Below are positions 42,986 through 53,023 of a DNA stretch of 64,000 nt, one piece after another. The DNA is from Paraburkholderia eburnea (lineage in GTDB: Bacteria > Pseudomonadota > Gammaproteobacteria > Burkholderiales > Burkholderiaceae). The notes under the pieces were generated by a model, which was not told the DNA's origin, did not search any database, and saw nothing but the letters and a program-made list of their open reading frames with translations. The position numbers and the translations under genes are program-made. Numbering within the stretch: the stretch's first letter is position 1; the number at the start of each line of letters is the position of its first letter. The stretch spans positions 283,622 through 347,621 of the forward strand of contig NZ_PQGA01000004.1 of assembly GCF_002917095.1 (NCBI RefSeq), written 5' to 3'.

Positions 42986-45454
42986 ATGCGAGTTTCCGTT
43001 CAAGTCCGCCTCGGCGCGCTGATCGCCGGGCTGCTGCTGGCGTCCAGCCTCCTCGCAGCCGACAAGCTGGCCGTTTCCGCGCCAGCCAGTAAAGCCACAT
43101 CTGCTGCGACGCCGGGCGCGGCCACTGCTGCGCCCGGCGTCGCGGTGGCCGCGCCGGCGTCCGGGCCGGATATCGGCATCGGCCTGACCGGCGGCGTAGC
43201 CGGCGGTATCGCAAACACGCCTGGCGGCAGCGGCCCCGCCGTGATCCAGACGGCGCCCGGCAAGATCGCCATGCCCATCGACGCCACGGCCTCGCCGGTC
43301 CCGGCCGGGCCGCCGCGCACGCGCGTGTTCTCGCTGCGCCAGATGGGCAACTATGGCCCGATGGAGCTGCGCGGGCTCGATCCCACCGGCTACATGAACG
43401 TCGACGTGCGCACCGACGAAGTCGTCAACAGCGCGAAGCTGCGCCTCGTCTACACCTACTCGCCTTCGCTCATCTATGCGCTGTCGCATCTGCGCGTGAT
43501 GGTCAACGGCGAAGTCGTCGCCACGATTCCGCTCGTCAAGGAAACCGCCGGTCAGCTCGTGACGAGCGAGATCAATCTCGATCCGCGTCTGTTCACGGAC
43601 TTCAACCGCATCAGCGTGCAGATGATCGCGCACTACACGCTCGATCATTGCGAAGACCCGTACCACTCCGCGCTGTGGACCGACGTTGCGCCCGAAACCA
43701 CGCTCACGCTCAACACCACCGGAATCGTGCTGCCCAACAGCCTCGCGCTGCTGCCGGTGCCGTTCTTCGACCGTCACGACAACACGCTGCTGCGCGTGCC
43801 CTTCGTGCTCGCGGCCAATGCGGGCGTGCCGTCGCTGCGGGCGGCGGGCGTGGTGTCGTCGTGGCTCGGCGCGCTCGCGAGCTATCGCGGCGCGCGCTTC
43901 CCGGTGGTGCGCACCGCTCCCACCGACGCCAACGCCGTCGTGCTCGCGCTGCCCGGCCAGGTGCCCGAAGGCATCGCGCTGCCCGAGATCAAAGGCCCGA
44001 CGATTTCGGTGATGACGAACCCCGCCGCCGATCCGCAGTCGGGCCGCAAGCTGCTGGTGCTCGCGGGCCGCACGCCCGAGGAGCTGGAGAAGGCCGCCGA
44101 TGCGCTGGTGCTCGGCCAGGCGGGCATGTCGGGCGACAGCGTGGTCGTGCAGTCCGTCGATCTGGGCCCGGCGCGCAAGCCCTACGACGCGCCCAACTGG
44201 GTGCCGACCGACCGGCCCGTGCTGCTGCGCGAGCTCGTGAGCGATCCGCAGCAGTTGCAGGTCTCGGGGTACAACCCGCCCGCGATCCGCGTGAACATGC
44301 GCGTGCCCGCCGACCTCTATGCGTGGACGCGCAGCAACGTGCCGCTCGACATCCGCTATCGCTACACGGCGCCGTCGACCTGGAACGACTCGATCCTCAA
44401 CGTGAGCATCAACGATCAACTGGTGCGCTCGCAGCGCCTGAAGCCGGTCACGCGCTCGACCGACGAAGCGCGCATCAATGTGCCGCTGCTGTCGGGCGCC
44501 GATGCGCGCGCGTCAACCAACGTCGAAATTCCGGCCTTCCGCGTCGGCTCGAACAACCAGTTCCAGTTCCAGTTCCACATCGATTCGCAGAAGACGGGCC
44601 TGTGCACCTCGACGGCCGCCGATGTGGCGCGCGCCGCCGTCGATCCCGATTCGGTCATCGACTTCAGCGACTTCGCGCACTACACGACGCTGCCGAATCT
44701 CGCGTTCTTCGCCAATAGCGGCTATCCGTTCACGCGCATGGCCGATCTCGCGGAAACCGCCGTCGTGATTCCCGATGCACCCAATGCGCAGGATCAGGAA
44801 GCGGTGCTCACGATACTCGGCCACATGGGCCAGTGGACCGGCCTGCCGGCGCTGCGCGTGAAGCTCGTGGCCGCCAGCCAGATCGACAGCGTAAGCGGCA
44901 ACGACCTGCTCGTGATCGGCTCGGGGACGGCTGCGAATCTGCTCGCCAAATGGGGCAAGGATCTGCCGCTCCTGATCGAGCGCGGCAAGACCGAAGTGAC
45001 CACGCGCGACCAGAGGAGCGGCTGGCCGGGCTGGCTCGGCGGCACCGAGGACGTGGACGACGTAACGCCTGCGGGCCGCTCGATCGTCACGCTGGGCGGC
45101 CCGATCGCGGCGCTGATCGGTTTCGAATCGCCGCTGTCGTCGGGCCGCAGCGTGGTGGCGCTCGCGACCACTTCGTCGGCGCAACTGGGCGACGTGCTCG
45201 ATGCGCTGGAAGACAGCGGCAAGGTCGCGGCGATGCACGGCGACCTGAGCCTCGTGCGCCATAACGAGGTGGAAGGGCTGCGCGTGGGCGGTCGCTACTT
45301 CGTCGGCGACCTGCCGTGGTATGCGCGCATCTGGGTCCATGTCTCGCGCTACCCGTCGCTGATGGCGCTCGCGGGCATTCTCGCGGGTCTCATCGTCGCG
45401 CTTACGGTGTTCTGGGCGCTGGGCCGCATGGCCGCTCGCCGCACCGGAGACTGA
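42986..45454 (+). CDS. bcsB: Cellulose synthase periplasmic subunit BcsB
   Basis: An 822-residue periplasmic, membrane-anchored subunit that with BcsA forms the cellulose synthase and guides the polymer. A signal peptide (LGALIAGLLLASSLLAADK) and an Ala/Pro-rich linker are followed by four alternating carbohydrate-binding and flavodoxin-like domains, with FSLRQMGNYGPMELRG, HYTLDHCEDPYHSALWTDV and FANSGYPFTRMADL visible. A single C-terminal membrane anchor (SLMALAGILAGLIVALTVFWAL) ends the protein. It is the first gene of the operon, ahead of bcsZ, whereas in Escherichia coli bcsA comes first. Confidence 0.95.
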   Translation: MRVSVQVRLGALIAGLLLASSLLAADKLAVSAPASKATSAATPGAATAAPGVAVAAPASGPDIGIGLTGGVAGGIANTPGGSGPAVIQTAPGKIAMPIDATASPVPAGPPRTRVFSLRQMGNYGPMELRGLDPTGYMNVDVRTDEVVNSAKLRLVYTYSPSLIYALSHLRVMVNGEVVATIPLVKETAGQLVTSEINLDPRLFTDFNRISVQMIAHYTLDHCEDPYHSALWTDVAPETTLTLNTTGIVLPNSLALLPVPFFDRHDNTLLRVPFVLAANAGVPSLRAAGVVSSWLGALASYRGARFPVVRTAPTDANAVVLALPGQVPEGIALPEIKGPTISVMTNPAADPQSGRKLLVLAGRTPEELEKAADALVLGQAGMSGDSVVVQSVDLGPARKPYDAPNWVPTDRPVLLRELVSDPQQLQVSGYNPPAIRVNMRVPADLYAWTRSNVPLDIRYRYTAPSTWNDSILNVSINDQLVRSQRLKPVTRSTDEARINVPLLSGADARASTNVEIPAFRVGSNNQFQFQFHIDSQKTGLCTSTAADVARAAVDPDSVIDFSDFAHYTTLPNLAFFANSGYPFTRMADLAETAVVIPDAPNAQDQEAVLTILGHMGQWTGLPALRVKLVAASQIDSVSGNDLLVIGSGTAANLLAKWGKDLPLLIERGKTEVTTRDQRSGWPGWLGGTEDVDDVTPAGRSIVTLGGPIAALIGFESPLSSGRSVVALATTSSAQLGDVLDALEDSGKVAAMHGDLSLVRHNEVEGLRVGGRYFVGDLPWYARIWVHVSRYPSLMALAGILAGLIVALTVFWALGRMAARRTGD

Positions 45455-45456
45455 CG

Positions 45457-46776
45457 ATGCAGCCGGGACCGTCCCGCCTCGCGCGCTGGCTCGCGGCTGG
45501 CGCCTGCGCGTTCGCGCCGCTCGTGAGCGCGGGCGTGGCGCAGGCGGCGACGCCGTCCGCCGCCGGTGCGGGCACAAACGCACACACAAGCGCAAGCGCC
45601 TGCGCATGGGCCGACTGGAGCGCGTTCAAGCGCGATCTGCTGTCCGCCGATGGCCGCGTGATCGACGCGAGCACGCCGCGCCAGATCACGGTGTCCGAAG
45701 GCCAGTCGTATGCGCTCTTCTTCGCGCTCGTCGCGAACGACCGCGCGGCCTTCGACAGGATCCTCCAGTGGACCGAGAACAATCTCGCCCAGGGCGATCT
45801 CGCGGCGCATCTGCCCGCGTGGATCTGGGGGCGCACCGACATCGACGAGAAGGGCGCGCCCGTCGCGTCATCGGCATCATCGGCATCATCGGCGCCATCG
45901 GCCGCCAGTGCCGCGCAAACGTCGAAAGGCACCTGGGGCGTAATCGACTCGAACTCCGCGAGCGACGCCGATCTCTGGATCGCCTACTCGCTGCTCGAAG
46001 CGGGCCGGCTCTGGAACGAACGCCGCTTCACGGCGCTCGGCACGGTGATGGCGCGCAACATCGTGCGCAGCGAAACGGCCACGCTGCCGGGACTCGGCCG
46101 CACGGTACTGCCGGGGCCGCAAGGCTTCAAGCTCGACCGCGACAGCTGGCGGCTGAACCCGAGCTACGTGCCGCTGCAGATAATGCGCCGCTTCACGCTC
46201 GCGCTGCCCGAATCGAACGAATGGAAGGCGATGCTCGACAGCTCGACGAAGCTCGTCAACGACACCGCGCCACACGGCTTCTCGCCGGATTGGGTCGTCT
46301 ATCGCGGCAAGGACGGCGCGAAAACCCGAGGCCAAGGGGGCTTCGGCCCCGACGCGCCGACGCACGCCGAAAGCGCCTACAACGCAATCCGCGTCTATCT
46401 GTGGGCGGGCATGCTCGCCTTTGACGATCCGCTGCGCAGCACGACGCTTGCGACCTTCGCGCCGCTCTCCGCTTTCGTGGCGGCGCACGGCTTTCCGCCC
46501 GAGCGCGTCGACACGCAGACCGGCACGCCGGGCCCGAGCGAGGGCAACGGCGGCTTTTCGGCGGCGGTCGCGCCGTATCTGTCCGCGCTGGGCCGCACCG
46601 ATCTCGCCGATGCCCAGGCCGCGCGCAGCCGCAAGCTCGCGCAAACATCGCCGCCCGGCTACTACAGCAGCGTGCTGATGCTGTTCGGACTCGGCTATCT
46701 GCAAGGCCTCTATCACTTCGACGCGCAAGGCCGCGTCGCGCCCGCATGGACGACCCGATGCCCGGCACCGCGCTGA
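45457..46776 (+). CDS. bcsZ: Endoglucanase BcsZ (GH8) with a Ser/Ala insert
   Basis: A 439-residue periplasmic family 8 cellulase needed for normal polymer release. Signal peptide cleavage is likely after GVAQA. The catalytic acid Glu is E81 in ITVSEGQSYALFFALVANDRAAF, and the second acidic block is NSASDADLWIAYSLLEAGRLW. Between LPAWIWGRTDID and GTWGVIDSNSASD the usual short loop is replaced by about 22 Ser/Ala residues, encoded partly by tandem 9-base repeats (TCATCGGCA) near 45869-45895. Starts 2 bases after the bcsB stop. Confidence 0.95.
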   Translation: MQPGPSRLARWLAAGACAFAPLVSAGVAQAATPSAAGAGTNAHTSASACAWADWSAFKRDLLSADGRVIDASTPRQITVSEGQSYALFFALVANDRAAFDRILQWTENNLAQGDLAAHLPAWIWGRTDIDEKGAPVASSASSASSAPSAASAAQTSKGTWGVIDSNSASDADLWIAYSLLEAGRLWNERRFTALGTVMARNIVRSETATLPGLGRTVLPGPQGFKLDRDSWRLNPSYVPLQIMRRFTLALPESNEWKAMLDSSTKLVNDTAPHGFSPDWVVYRGKDGAKTRGQGGFGPDAPTHAESAYNAIRVYLWAGMLAFDDPLRSTTLATFAPLSAFVAAHGFPPERVDTQTGTPGPSEGNGGFSAAVAPYLSALGRTDLADAQAARSRKLAQTSPPGYYSSVLMLFGLGYLQGLYHFDAQGRVAPAWTTRCPAPR

Positions 46777-49700
46777 CCGCCCTCGCCCGCGCGCCGCGGC
46801 GTGCTTCCCGGCACGCATCCCGGCGCCCGCGCGCCACGCCGCGCCTGTCGCCGCTGCTCGCGCTGCTGATCGCGGCGTCGCCGTTCGCCGCGCGCGCGCA
46901 GAACGCACAGCAGGCGCCGCAGCCGGCTACCTATGCCGCCGCGCCCTCGGCGCAGGCGGCGCAATTGCTCTCGGCGGCGCGCATGTGGATGGCGAAAAAC
47001 CGCCCCGACGTCGCGCAAGGTCTGGTGGAAAAAGCGCTGCTGTTCAATCCGCAGCAACCCGATTCGCTCGCCCTGAAAGGCGAAATCGAATTGCGCATGA
47101 ACCACACGGCCGAAGCCGCGAAAGCCCTCGCGCAGCTCAAGAAAATCGCGCCGAATGCGCCCGCGACCCAGGAACTGTCCGACGCGTATCGCGTCGCGAC
47201 CAGCGACAAGAACGAACTTGCGCAGATCCGTCTGCTGTCGAGCGCGGGCAAGTCCGACGAAGCCGCCGCGCGCATGAAGAAGCTGTTCCCGAACGGCGCG
47301 CCGCGCGGCGATCTGGCGCGCGACTACTACCGCATCATCGCGGGCACGGACGCGGGCCGCGTGCAGGTTCTGGGCGAACTGCGCGCGCGCCTGAAGCAGA
47401 ACCCAGGCGACAGCGCCACCGCGCTGATGCTCGGCGACATGCTCACCGACCGCGCCAGCACGCGCATGGAAGGGCTGAACCTGATCTACCGCGTGTATCA
47501 GCGCCAGGACAGCAACCGCGCCCAGGCACTGGAACTCTGGCGGCGCGCGCTCGGCAGCGCGGGACGCGACGATCCGGCCTACTACGTCTGGTATCTGCGC
47601 TATCTCCAGGAAGTCCCCGACGATACCGACACCCAGGAAACCGTCGCCGATCTCGCGAAAAAACTCGGGCCGAAGGGCGTGGCCCAGGCCAACGCGGCGG
47701 CGGCGAGCGGCCAGCCTTATATCGTCGCATCGGGCGGCAGCAATAAAGGCGGTAGCGGTGGTGGCGCAAGCCCGCGCCGGGCCGGTCCCGGTGCGGCGGC
47801 GCGCAATCGCGGCCTCGCGCAACTCCAACGCGGCGACCTCAAGGATGCCGAGGTATCGTTGCAGACGGCGCAACGCGCCGCGCCTAACGACGGCGAAACG
47901 CTGGGCGCACTCGGCCTCGTGCGCATGCGCGAAGGCCGTCAGGACGAGGCGCGCGACCTGTTCGCGCGCGCGCTCAAGCTGGACCCCGACAATGCCGGCA
48001 AATGGCGCAGCCTCGAAAAGACGGCCACCATCTGGGGCACCATTGGACGCGCCCGCACGGCGAATTCCCAGGGCAAGCCGGAAGAAGGCGAGACGCTCGC
48101 CCGTCAGGCGCTCAAGCTCGATCCGGGCAATGACGACGCCACGCGCATCCTCGCCGATTCGCTTATCGCGCAGAAGAAGTGGAGCGAGGCCGAAGCGTTG
48201 CTGCGCCCGCTCGTCGAAGCGAAGAAGCCCGACATGGACGCGCTGCGCAGCCTCGTGACGGTGCTGCGCGAAACGCATCGCGATAGCGAGATCGACCCGC
48301 TCATCACGGCCACGGCGCCGCGTCTGACGGGGTCCGAGGCGGAACTCAAGCGGCTGCGCGCCGATCTGCTGTCGATCCAGGCCGATCAACTGCTCGCCGA
48401 AAACCACAAAAGCCCGGCCATCGCCAGGCTCGAAGAGGCCGTGCGCCTCACGCCCGACGACGCCTGGATGCGCTTCACGCTCGCGCGCCAGTATCGCGAC
48501 CTGGGCCTGCCGGCGCTTGGCCGTGAGGTGATGGAAGACGGCCTGAAGGTCTCGCAGGCGCCCGACATGCATTACGCCACCGCGCTCTATCTGAACTCGG
48601 TGGACGACGTGGATGGCGCGGCGGCGCAGCTCGACGCGGTGCCGGTCGCCGAACGCAGCGACGGCATGCGCGAACTGATGGGCAACCTCCAGGCGCAAAA
48701 GCAGCTCGCGCAGGCCCGCCAGCTCATCGCGCAAGGCAAGGAAGACGAGGCGCGCGCGACGCTCGACGCGGCGGCGGCCAGCGCCACGGCGGCCAACGAT
48801 CCGCAGATGCTCGCTTCGGTGGGGCGCGAATGGATCGCCATCGGCGAAACCGACAAAGGCCTCAAGCTCGTGCAGGACTGGCTCGCGGCGCACCCCGGCG
48901 ACGATGCCGCGAACGGCGTGCGGGTGCGCTACGGCGAGCTGCTCGGTGCGGCCAACCGCGACGACGACTGGGCGAAGTGGATCGACGCGACGCGCGCGCA
49001 ACCCGGCATCACGGACGATCAGCGCGCGAGCCTCGACGATCAGGAATTGCGTCTGGCCGTGCGCGCGACCGACCGCCAGATCGCGGCGGGCGACTTGAAA
49101 AGCGCGCAGCGCACGCTCGATGCCGTGCCGGATCGTCTCAAGTCGAACCGCCGCTGGTTGCTCGAAGAAGCCGATCTGCTGGACGCGCGCGGCGATTACA
49201 AGGGCGCGATGGCATCCGCGCAAAAGGTACTGGCGACGCAGCCCAACGATCCCGACGCGCGCCTGACGGTCGCGCGCATGTACGAACGCATGGGCCGCAA
49301 CGCCCAGGCCGCGCAACTGGTGCGCGACGTGCTGGCCGATACGCCCGAGGACGACGTGGGCACACGCCTCGCGGTCGCACGGCGCTTCACGGCGCAGGGG
49401 CTCAATCAGGACGCGCAGGACGTGGTCGATCCGCTGCGCGCGCGCTATCCCGATCGCTCCGACATCACGACGCAGGCCGGGCGCGTGGCGCAGTCGCGCG
49501 GCGATTACGACGAAGCCGCCAGCCTGTATCGCACCTCGCAAACCCAGGAGCAGGCCGAAGGCGAGCAGCCGGACCCAAGCGACGGGCTGACCTCGGCGGC
49601 ACGCGCACTGCAGGGCCTTGAGGACCGCCGGCAAGGGCAGATCGCGACCGAGTGGTATCAGTCGAACCTCTCGGGCGACTCCGGCATTTCAGAACTGCAC

Positions 49701-50783
49701 GCCACCGAGGTGCCGCTCTACGTGCGCATTCCGGACGGCTACACAGGCCACTATTTCTTTCACGCCGATACGGTCTATCTGAACGCCGGCACGCTGCCCG
49801 CCAACGATCTGGAAAGCGCGTACCAGTACGGCAAGATCGCGGCGCTCGGCAACGCGGGCCTGAATCCGGTCAATGAAACGGCCACCGGCGTCGCACTCGC
49901 GGCCGGCTACGAATACAACCGCGCGAACACCAACTGGCGCGCCGACATCGGCACCACGCCGATCGGCTTCCCGATCACGAGCGTGCTGGGCGGCCTGCTG
50001 TATCGCTACGACTTCCCGCACGCCTCGCTGTCGGTCGATGTGTCGCGCCGCGCCATGACCAGCAGCCTGGTGTCTTACGCGGGCGGGCGCGATCCCGTCA
50101 CGGGCGAAACCTGGGGCGGCGTGGTGCGCAACAGCGTCACCGTGCGCGGCGCGCAGGATTTCGGGCCGGGCACGCTGTTCACGAGCGTCGGCTACGGTCT
50201 GTTGACCGGCAGCAATGTGCCGACCAACCAGGAATTGCGCGTGCGCAGCGGCTACGGCCTGACCGTGTGGCAGCGGCCCGACCAGAACGTGTCGAGCGGC
50301 CTCACGATCAACTTCTGGAAATACTCGAAGAACGAGCACTTCTATACCTTCGGCAACGGCGGCTATTACAGCCCGCAGAGCTATCTGTCCTTCGGCATTC
50401 CGCTCGACTGGACCGGGCGCTACAACAAGCTCTCGTGGGAAATCGACGGGTCGGTGGGCGTGTCGTTCACGAACGAGGATCGCTCGCCGTATTTCCCCAC
50501 CAACGCCGCGCTGCAATCGCAGGCCGCCGCCTACATGGCCGCCAACGGGCTCGGCTCGCCGTATTTCGGCGGCGGCTCGGGCGGCGGCTTCAGCTATACG
50601 GTGGAAGCCGCGCTCGAATATCGCGTGACGCCGCACTTCACGGTGGGCGGGCGCTTCAGGCTCGACCGCTCGCGCGACTACGCGCCGAACGTGGGCCTGC
50701 TGTATCTGCGCTACTTCTTCTCGCCGCAGCATGGCCCGGTGCCGTACCCACCCACGCCGGTCAGGCCATACTCGGAATATTGA
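46746..50783 (+). CDS. bcsC: Cellulose export outer-membrane protein BcsC
   Basis: About 1,345 residues. An N-terminal export signal (LSPLLALLIAASPFAARAQ) leads to a periplasmic TPR superhelix: many 34-residue units such as NRGLAQLQRGDLKDAEVSLQTAQRAAPNDGETL and EARDLFARALKLDPDNAGKW. A Gly/Ser-rich linker (SGGSNKGGSGGGAS) interrupts the TPR array near residue 335. The C-terminal beta-barrel ends with YLRYFFSPQHGPVPYP. It forms the outer-membrane pore for cellulose. The start overlaps bcsZ by 31 bases (ATG 46746) or 19 (ATG 46758); the second may be used. Confidence 0.94.
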   Translation: MDDPMPGTALTALARAPRRASRHASRRPRATPRLSPLLALLIAASPFAARAQNAQQAPQPATYAAAPSAQAAQLLSAARMWMAKNRPDVAQGLVEKALLFNPQQPDSLALKGEIELRMNHTAEAAKALAQLKKIAPNAPATQELSDAYRVATSDKNELAQIRLLSSAGKSDEAAARMKKLFPNGAPRGDLARDYYRIIAGTDAGRVQVLGELRARLKQNPGDSATALMLGDMLTDRASTRMEGLNLIYRVYQRQDSNRAQALELWRRALGSAGRDDPAYYVWYLRYLQEVPDDTDTQETVADLAKKLGPKGVAQANAAAASGQPYIVASGGSNKGGSGGGASPRRAGPGAAARNRGLAQLQRGDLKDAEVSLQTAQRAAPNDGETLGALGLVRMREGRQDEARDLFARALKLDPDNAGKWRSLEKTATIWGTIGRARTANSQGKPEEGETLARQALKLDPGNDDATRILADSLIAQKKWSEAEALLRPLVEAKKPDMDALRSLVTVLRETHRDSEIDPLITATAPRLTGSEAELKRLRADLLSIQADQLLAENHKSPAIARLEEAVRLTPDDAWMRFTLARQYRDLGLPALGREVMEDGLKVSQAPDMHYATALYLNSVDDVDGAAAQLDAVPVAERSDGMRELMGNLQAQKQLAQARQLIAQGKEDEARATLDAAAASATAANDPQMLASVGREWIAIGETDKGLKLVQDWLAAHPGDDAANGVRVRYGELLGAANRDDDWAKWIDATRAQPGITDDQRASLDDQELRLAVRATDRQIAAGDLKSAQRTLDAVPDRLKSNRRWLLEEADLLDARGDYKGAMASAQKVLATQPNDPDARLTVARMYERMGRNAQAAQLVRDVLADTPEDDVGTRLAVARRFTAQGLNQDAQDVVDPLRARYPDRSDITTQAGRVAQSRGDYDEAASLYRTSQTQEQAEGEQPDPSDGLTSAARALQGLEDRRQGQIATEWYQSNLSGDSGISELHATEVPLYVRIPDGYTGHYFFHADTVYLNAGTLPANDLESAYQYGKIAALGNAGLNPVNETATGVALAAGYEYNRANTNWRADIGTTPIGFPITSVLGGLLYRYDFPHASLSVDVSRRAMTSSLVSYAGGRDPVTGETWGGVVRNSVTVRGAQDFGPGTLFTSVGYGLLTGSNVPTNQELRVRSGYGLTVWQRPDQNVSSGLTINFWKYSKNEHFYTFGNGGYYSPQSYLSFGIPLDWTGRYNKLSWEIDGSVGVSFTNEDRSPYFPTNAALQSQAAAYMAANGLGSPYFGGGSGGGFSYTVEAALEYRVTPHFTVGGRFRLDRSRDYAPNVGLLYLRYFFSPQHGPVPYPPTPVRPYSEY

Positions 50784-50791
50784 GGCATCGT

Positions 50792-50863
50792 ATGAAGACT
50801 TCGATCGACAAGGCGCTGCCGGATTTCGCCAACGGGCTGGCCGCGCCGGGAGTGAGACGATGA
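50792..50863 (+). CDS. 23-codon frame coupled to bcsE
   Basis: ATG at 50792, 8 bases after the bcsC stop, runs 23 codons (MKTSIDKALPDFANGL, then AAPGVRR) to a TGA that overlaps the bcsE ATG (ATGA). The overlap suggests that ribosomes translating this frame start bcsE. The peptide could be a small coupling element or the remains of a larger gene such as a BcsR/BcsP-like one; nothing in its sequence decides this. Confidence 0.45.
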   Translation: MKTSIDKALPDFANGLAAPGVRR

Positions 50864-52734
50864 AACAGTCCGCCCGCGATTCCGCCGCGCGCGCCCAAAC
50901 ACACGCCCAGCCAGGCGCCGCGCCGCGCGCTTCGCTGCTCGCGCGCCTCTCGCAGCGCGAGCCGCTGGCAATCGACGGCCTGCCGCCCGCGCTCGCTGCG
51001 CTCGGCGTGGGCCAGGTCCATATCGTCTATGCCAGCGCGTCGCCCGCGCGCGACACGCTGTTCTGGGAAACCGCCGCCGCCGCGCTCGAAGGCCCGGCGA
51101 CGGTGCTGTCCACGCGCGACAGCGCGAGCATCGCCGCCATGCTGCGCGCTCGCGGCATCGACGTCGAACGGCGCGACGCCATTCATCACTGGGCCAACGT
51201 GTGCTCGCTCACGCCGCTCGAAGGCCGCGACGGCGCGCAGGTGCTGATCGAGGCGCTGGAAGCGCTCGCCAATCAGTGCGCCGCGCCTGCGAGCCAGTTC
51301 TATATCGAAGGCGCCGATGCTTTCTTTGCCTGGCACGAGGCCGCCACGCTCGTGCGCCAGGGCGCGCTGCTGGCCAACTGGTGCGCGCAGCACCGCTACG
51401 GCGTGCTGCTGGTCGCCGAGTTGCCGGACGCCGGAGAAGACGCCGTCCAGCCCGCGCTCGCCGCCTTCCAGGCGCGCTTCGCGGGCGCGGCGCAACTGCT
51501 GCAGACACAGGGCCAGTTTCACTGGGAAGTGGCGTTCTGGCGGTCGGGCGACAGCGTGCTCGGCAGCCAGTCGCTGCCGCTGCGCTTTTCGACGGTCGAT
51601 CATCGGCTGACGGTATCGGGCGGCACTTTCGAGCATTCGATCGGCGAAGCGGGCCTGCTCGCGCCCGACGAAGGCCGCGTGATCGTCTCGCGCGACGCCG
51701 TGCTCAACGAGCGCGTGCTGCCGCCCGCCTGGCAGGTCGTCGACGACAACGAGGCGGCGCTCAACGCCGCGCGTACCGCCGTGGCCGCCACCGTGATCCT
51801 CGACTTCGGCGCGAGCCGCGACCTCGAAGCGCTCGCCGAACACGTTCACACGCTGCGCCTGCAGTGCGGCAATGCGCTCAAGATCATCGTGCGCGAGGAC
51901 GGCGTCGCGATGCGCTACGAGTCGCTCATGCTCAACCTCGGCGCCAACCGCGTGATTGCGCGCAATACGACGCTCTCCCAGTGCGAGGCCATCGTCGAGA
52001 GCCTGCAAGGCCAGGTGTTCTCGCGGCCGATGCCCGCCGATTACCGCCAGGCGCTGGCCGCCGTGATGCACGGCGAGGAAAGCGGCTATGTGAGCGCGAC
52101 GCATTTCGTCGATCTCGTGCGCGCCGCCGTCGAGCGCAGCCGGGTGATCCAGTTGCCGAACGTGCTGATCCGCCTCGCGCTGATGCCCGAAGTGGCGCAC
52201 GTCGACGCGCTGAAGGCCTGCCATCAGCGGCGCGCGGGCGACATCCTGACCGCGGCCGGCGACAGCCTGTATGTGTTCTTCTTCGCGTGCCGGCTGGGCG
52301 ATGCCGATGCGGTCTGCCAGCGCGTGTTCCAGCGTCCGCTCGCCGAGCTGTTCCAGGGCGAGCAGCGCTGCGGCGACGCGAAATCGATCGGCGCGCTGCT
52401 CGAAACGCTCACCGACGAGATCGATACGCAGACGCCGCCCGACTACTCGGGGTGGCTTGCGCTCAATGCGCCGCTCGAAGCCCCCGCGCAGGCGCAGACT
52501 CCCACAGCCGCTGCCGCTGCCGATCAAGCGGGCGAGCCTGAGATTCCCGTCTATATCGCACCGCGCGAAGTGCCGGCCGCCGACACGGCCGCCGCCGCCG
52601 CGAGCACGCCGTTGCCCAGGCTCTCGCCGCTGCCCGGCTTGCCGGTGCTCGCCGATGCCGCGCATGCGCCGCCCGCCCGCCCGGCGGCGCCGCGTGACGA
52701 GCCGCGCCGCGCGACGCTGCCGCTCAAAGCCTAG
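50860..52734 (+). CDS. bcsE: c-di-GMP-binding cellulose regulator BcsE
   Basis: A 624-residue cytosolic regulator that binds c-di-GMP and boosts cellulose secretion through BcsF/BcsG. The N-terminal degenerate NTPase-like half includes VGQVHIVYASASPARDTLFWE and FYIEGADAFFAWHEAATLV. A degenerate receiver-like region follows. The C-terminal GIL domain has the nucleotide motif RxGD as R458-A-G-D461 in HQRRAGDILTAAGDSLYVFFFAC. A Pro/Ala-rich tail of about 100 residues follows. Starts at an ATGA overlap with the 23-codon frame. Confidence 0.92.
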   Translation: MKQSARDSAARAQTHAQPGAAPRASLLARLSQREPLAIDGLPPALAALGVGQVHIVYASASPARDTLFWETAAAALEGPATVLSTRDSASIAAMLRARGIDVERRDAIHHWANVCSLTPLEGRDGAQVLIEALEALANQCAAPASQFYIEGADAFFAWHEAATLVRQGALLANWCAQHRYGVLLVAELPDAGEDAVQPALAAFQARFAGAAQLLQTQGQFHWEVAFWRSGDSVLGSQSLPLRFSTVDHRLTVSGGTFEHSIGEAGLLAPDEGRVIVSRDAVLNERVLPPAWQVVDDNEAALNAARTAVAATVILDFGASRDLEALAEHVHTLRLQCGNALKIIVREDGVAMRYESLMLNLGANRVIARNTTLSQCEAIVESLQGQVFSRPMPADYRQALAAVMHGEESGYVSATHFVDLVRAAVERSRVIQLPNVLIRLALMPEVAHVDALKACHQRRAGDILTAAGDSLYVFFFACRLGDADAVCQRVFQRPLAELFQGEQRCGDAKSIGALLETLTDEIDTQTPPDYSGWLALNAPLEAPAQAQTPTAAAAADQAGEPEIPVYIAPREVPAADTAAAAASTPLPRLSPLPGLPVLADAAHAPPARPAAPRDEPRRATLPLKA

Positions 52735-52747
52735 GGGCCCCGCTGAC

Positions 52748-53023
52748 ATGGACATCTTTTTCGGTTATTTCATCTGGGGGTTGATCATCGCGGCGCCGCT
52801 CTGGTGGCTCGCGTGGCGCCTGCGTCTGGGCCGCTATCTGCCAGACTGGGCGAAGCCCGCGAGCCAGCGCCCGCTCGAACTGCCGCCGCAGCTCGACGCA
52901 GTCGTGATCCGCGGCAAGCGCCGCAAGGATCTCGTGGTACGCCGCCCATCGATTGCGTCCGCCGCCGCGCACTCGGCCGCCCACGCCGATTCCCAGACCA
53001 CTCTCGCGGAGCCTCGTTCATGA
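52748..53023 (+). CDS. bcsF: BcsF-like single-span membrane protein
   Basis: A 91-residue protein with one N-terminal membrane helix (FFGYFIWGLIIAAPLWWLAW) and a basic cytosolic tail with IRGKRRKDLVVRRPS. Size, topology and position between bcsE and bcsQ match BcsF, which recruits BcsE to the membrane. It is longer than the Escherichia coli form (about 63 residues), and the tail is Ala-rich. Stop overlaps the bcsQ ATG (ATGA). Confidence 0.78.
   Translation: MDIFFGYFIWGLIIAAPLWWLAWRLRLGRYLPDWAKPASQRPLELPPQLDAVVIRGKRRKDLVVRRPSIASAAAHSAAHADSQTTLAEPRS

Noticed and set aside
46713..49634. A 973-codon open frame antisense to bcsC
   Set aside because: It is the complement of a strongly coding gene in high-GC DNA; its product is Arg/Ala/Gly-rich without any family pattern.
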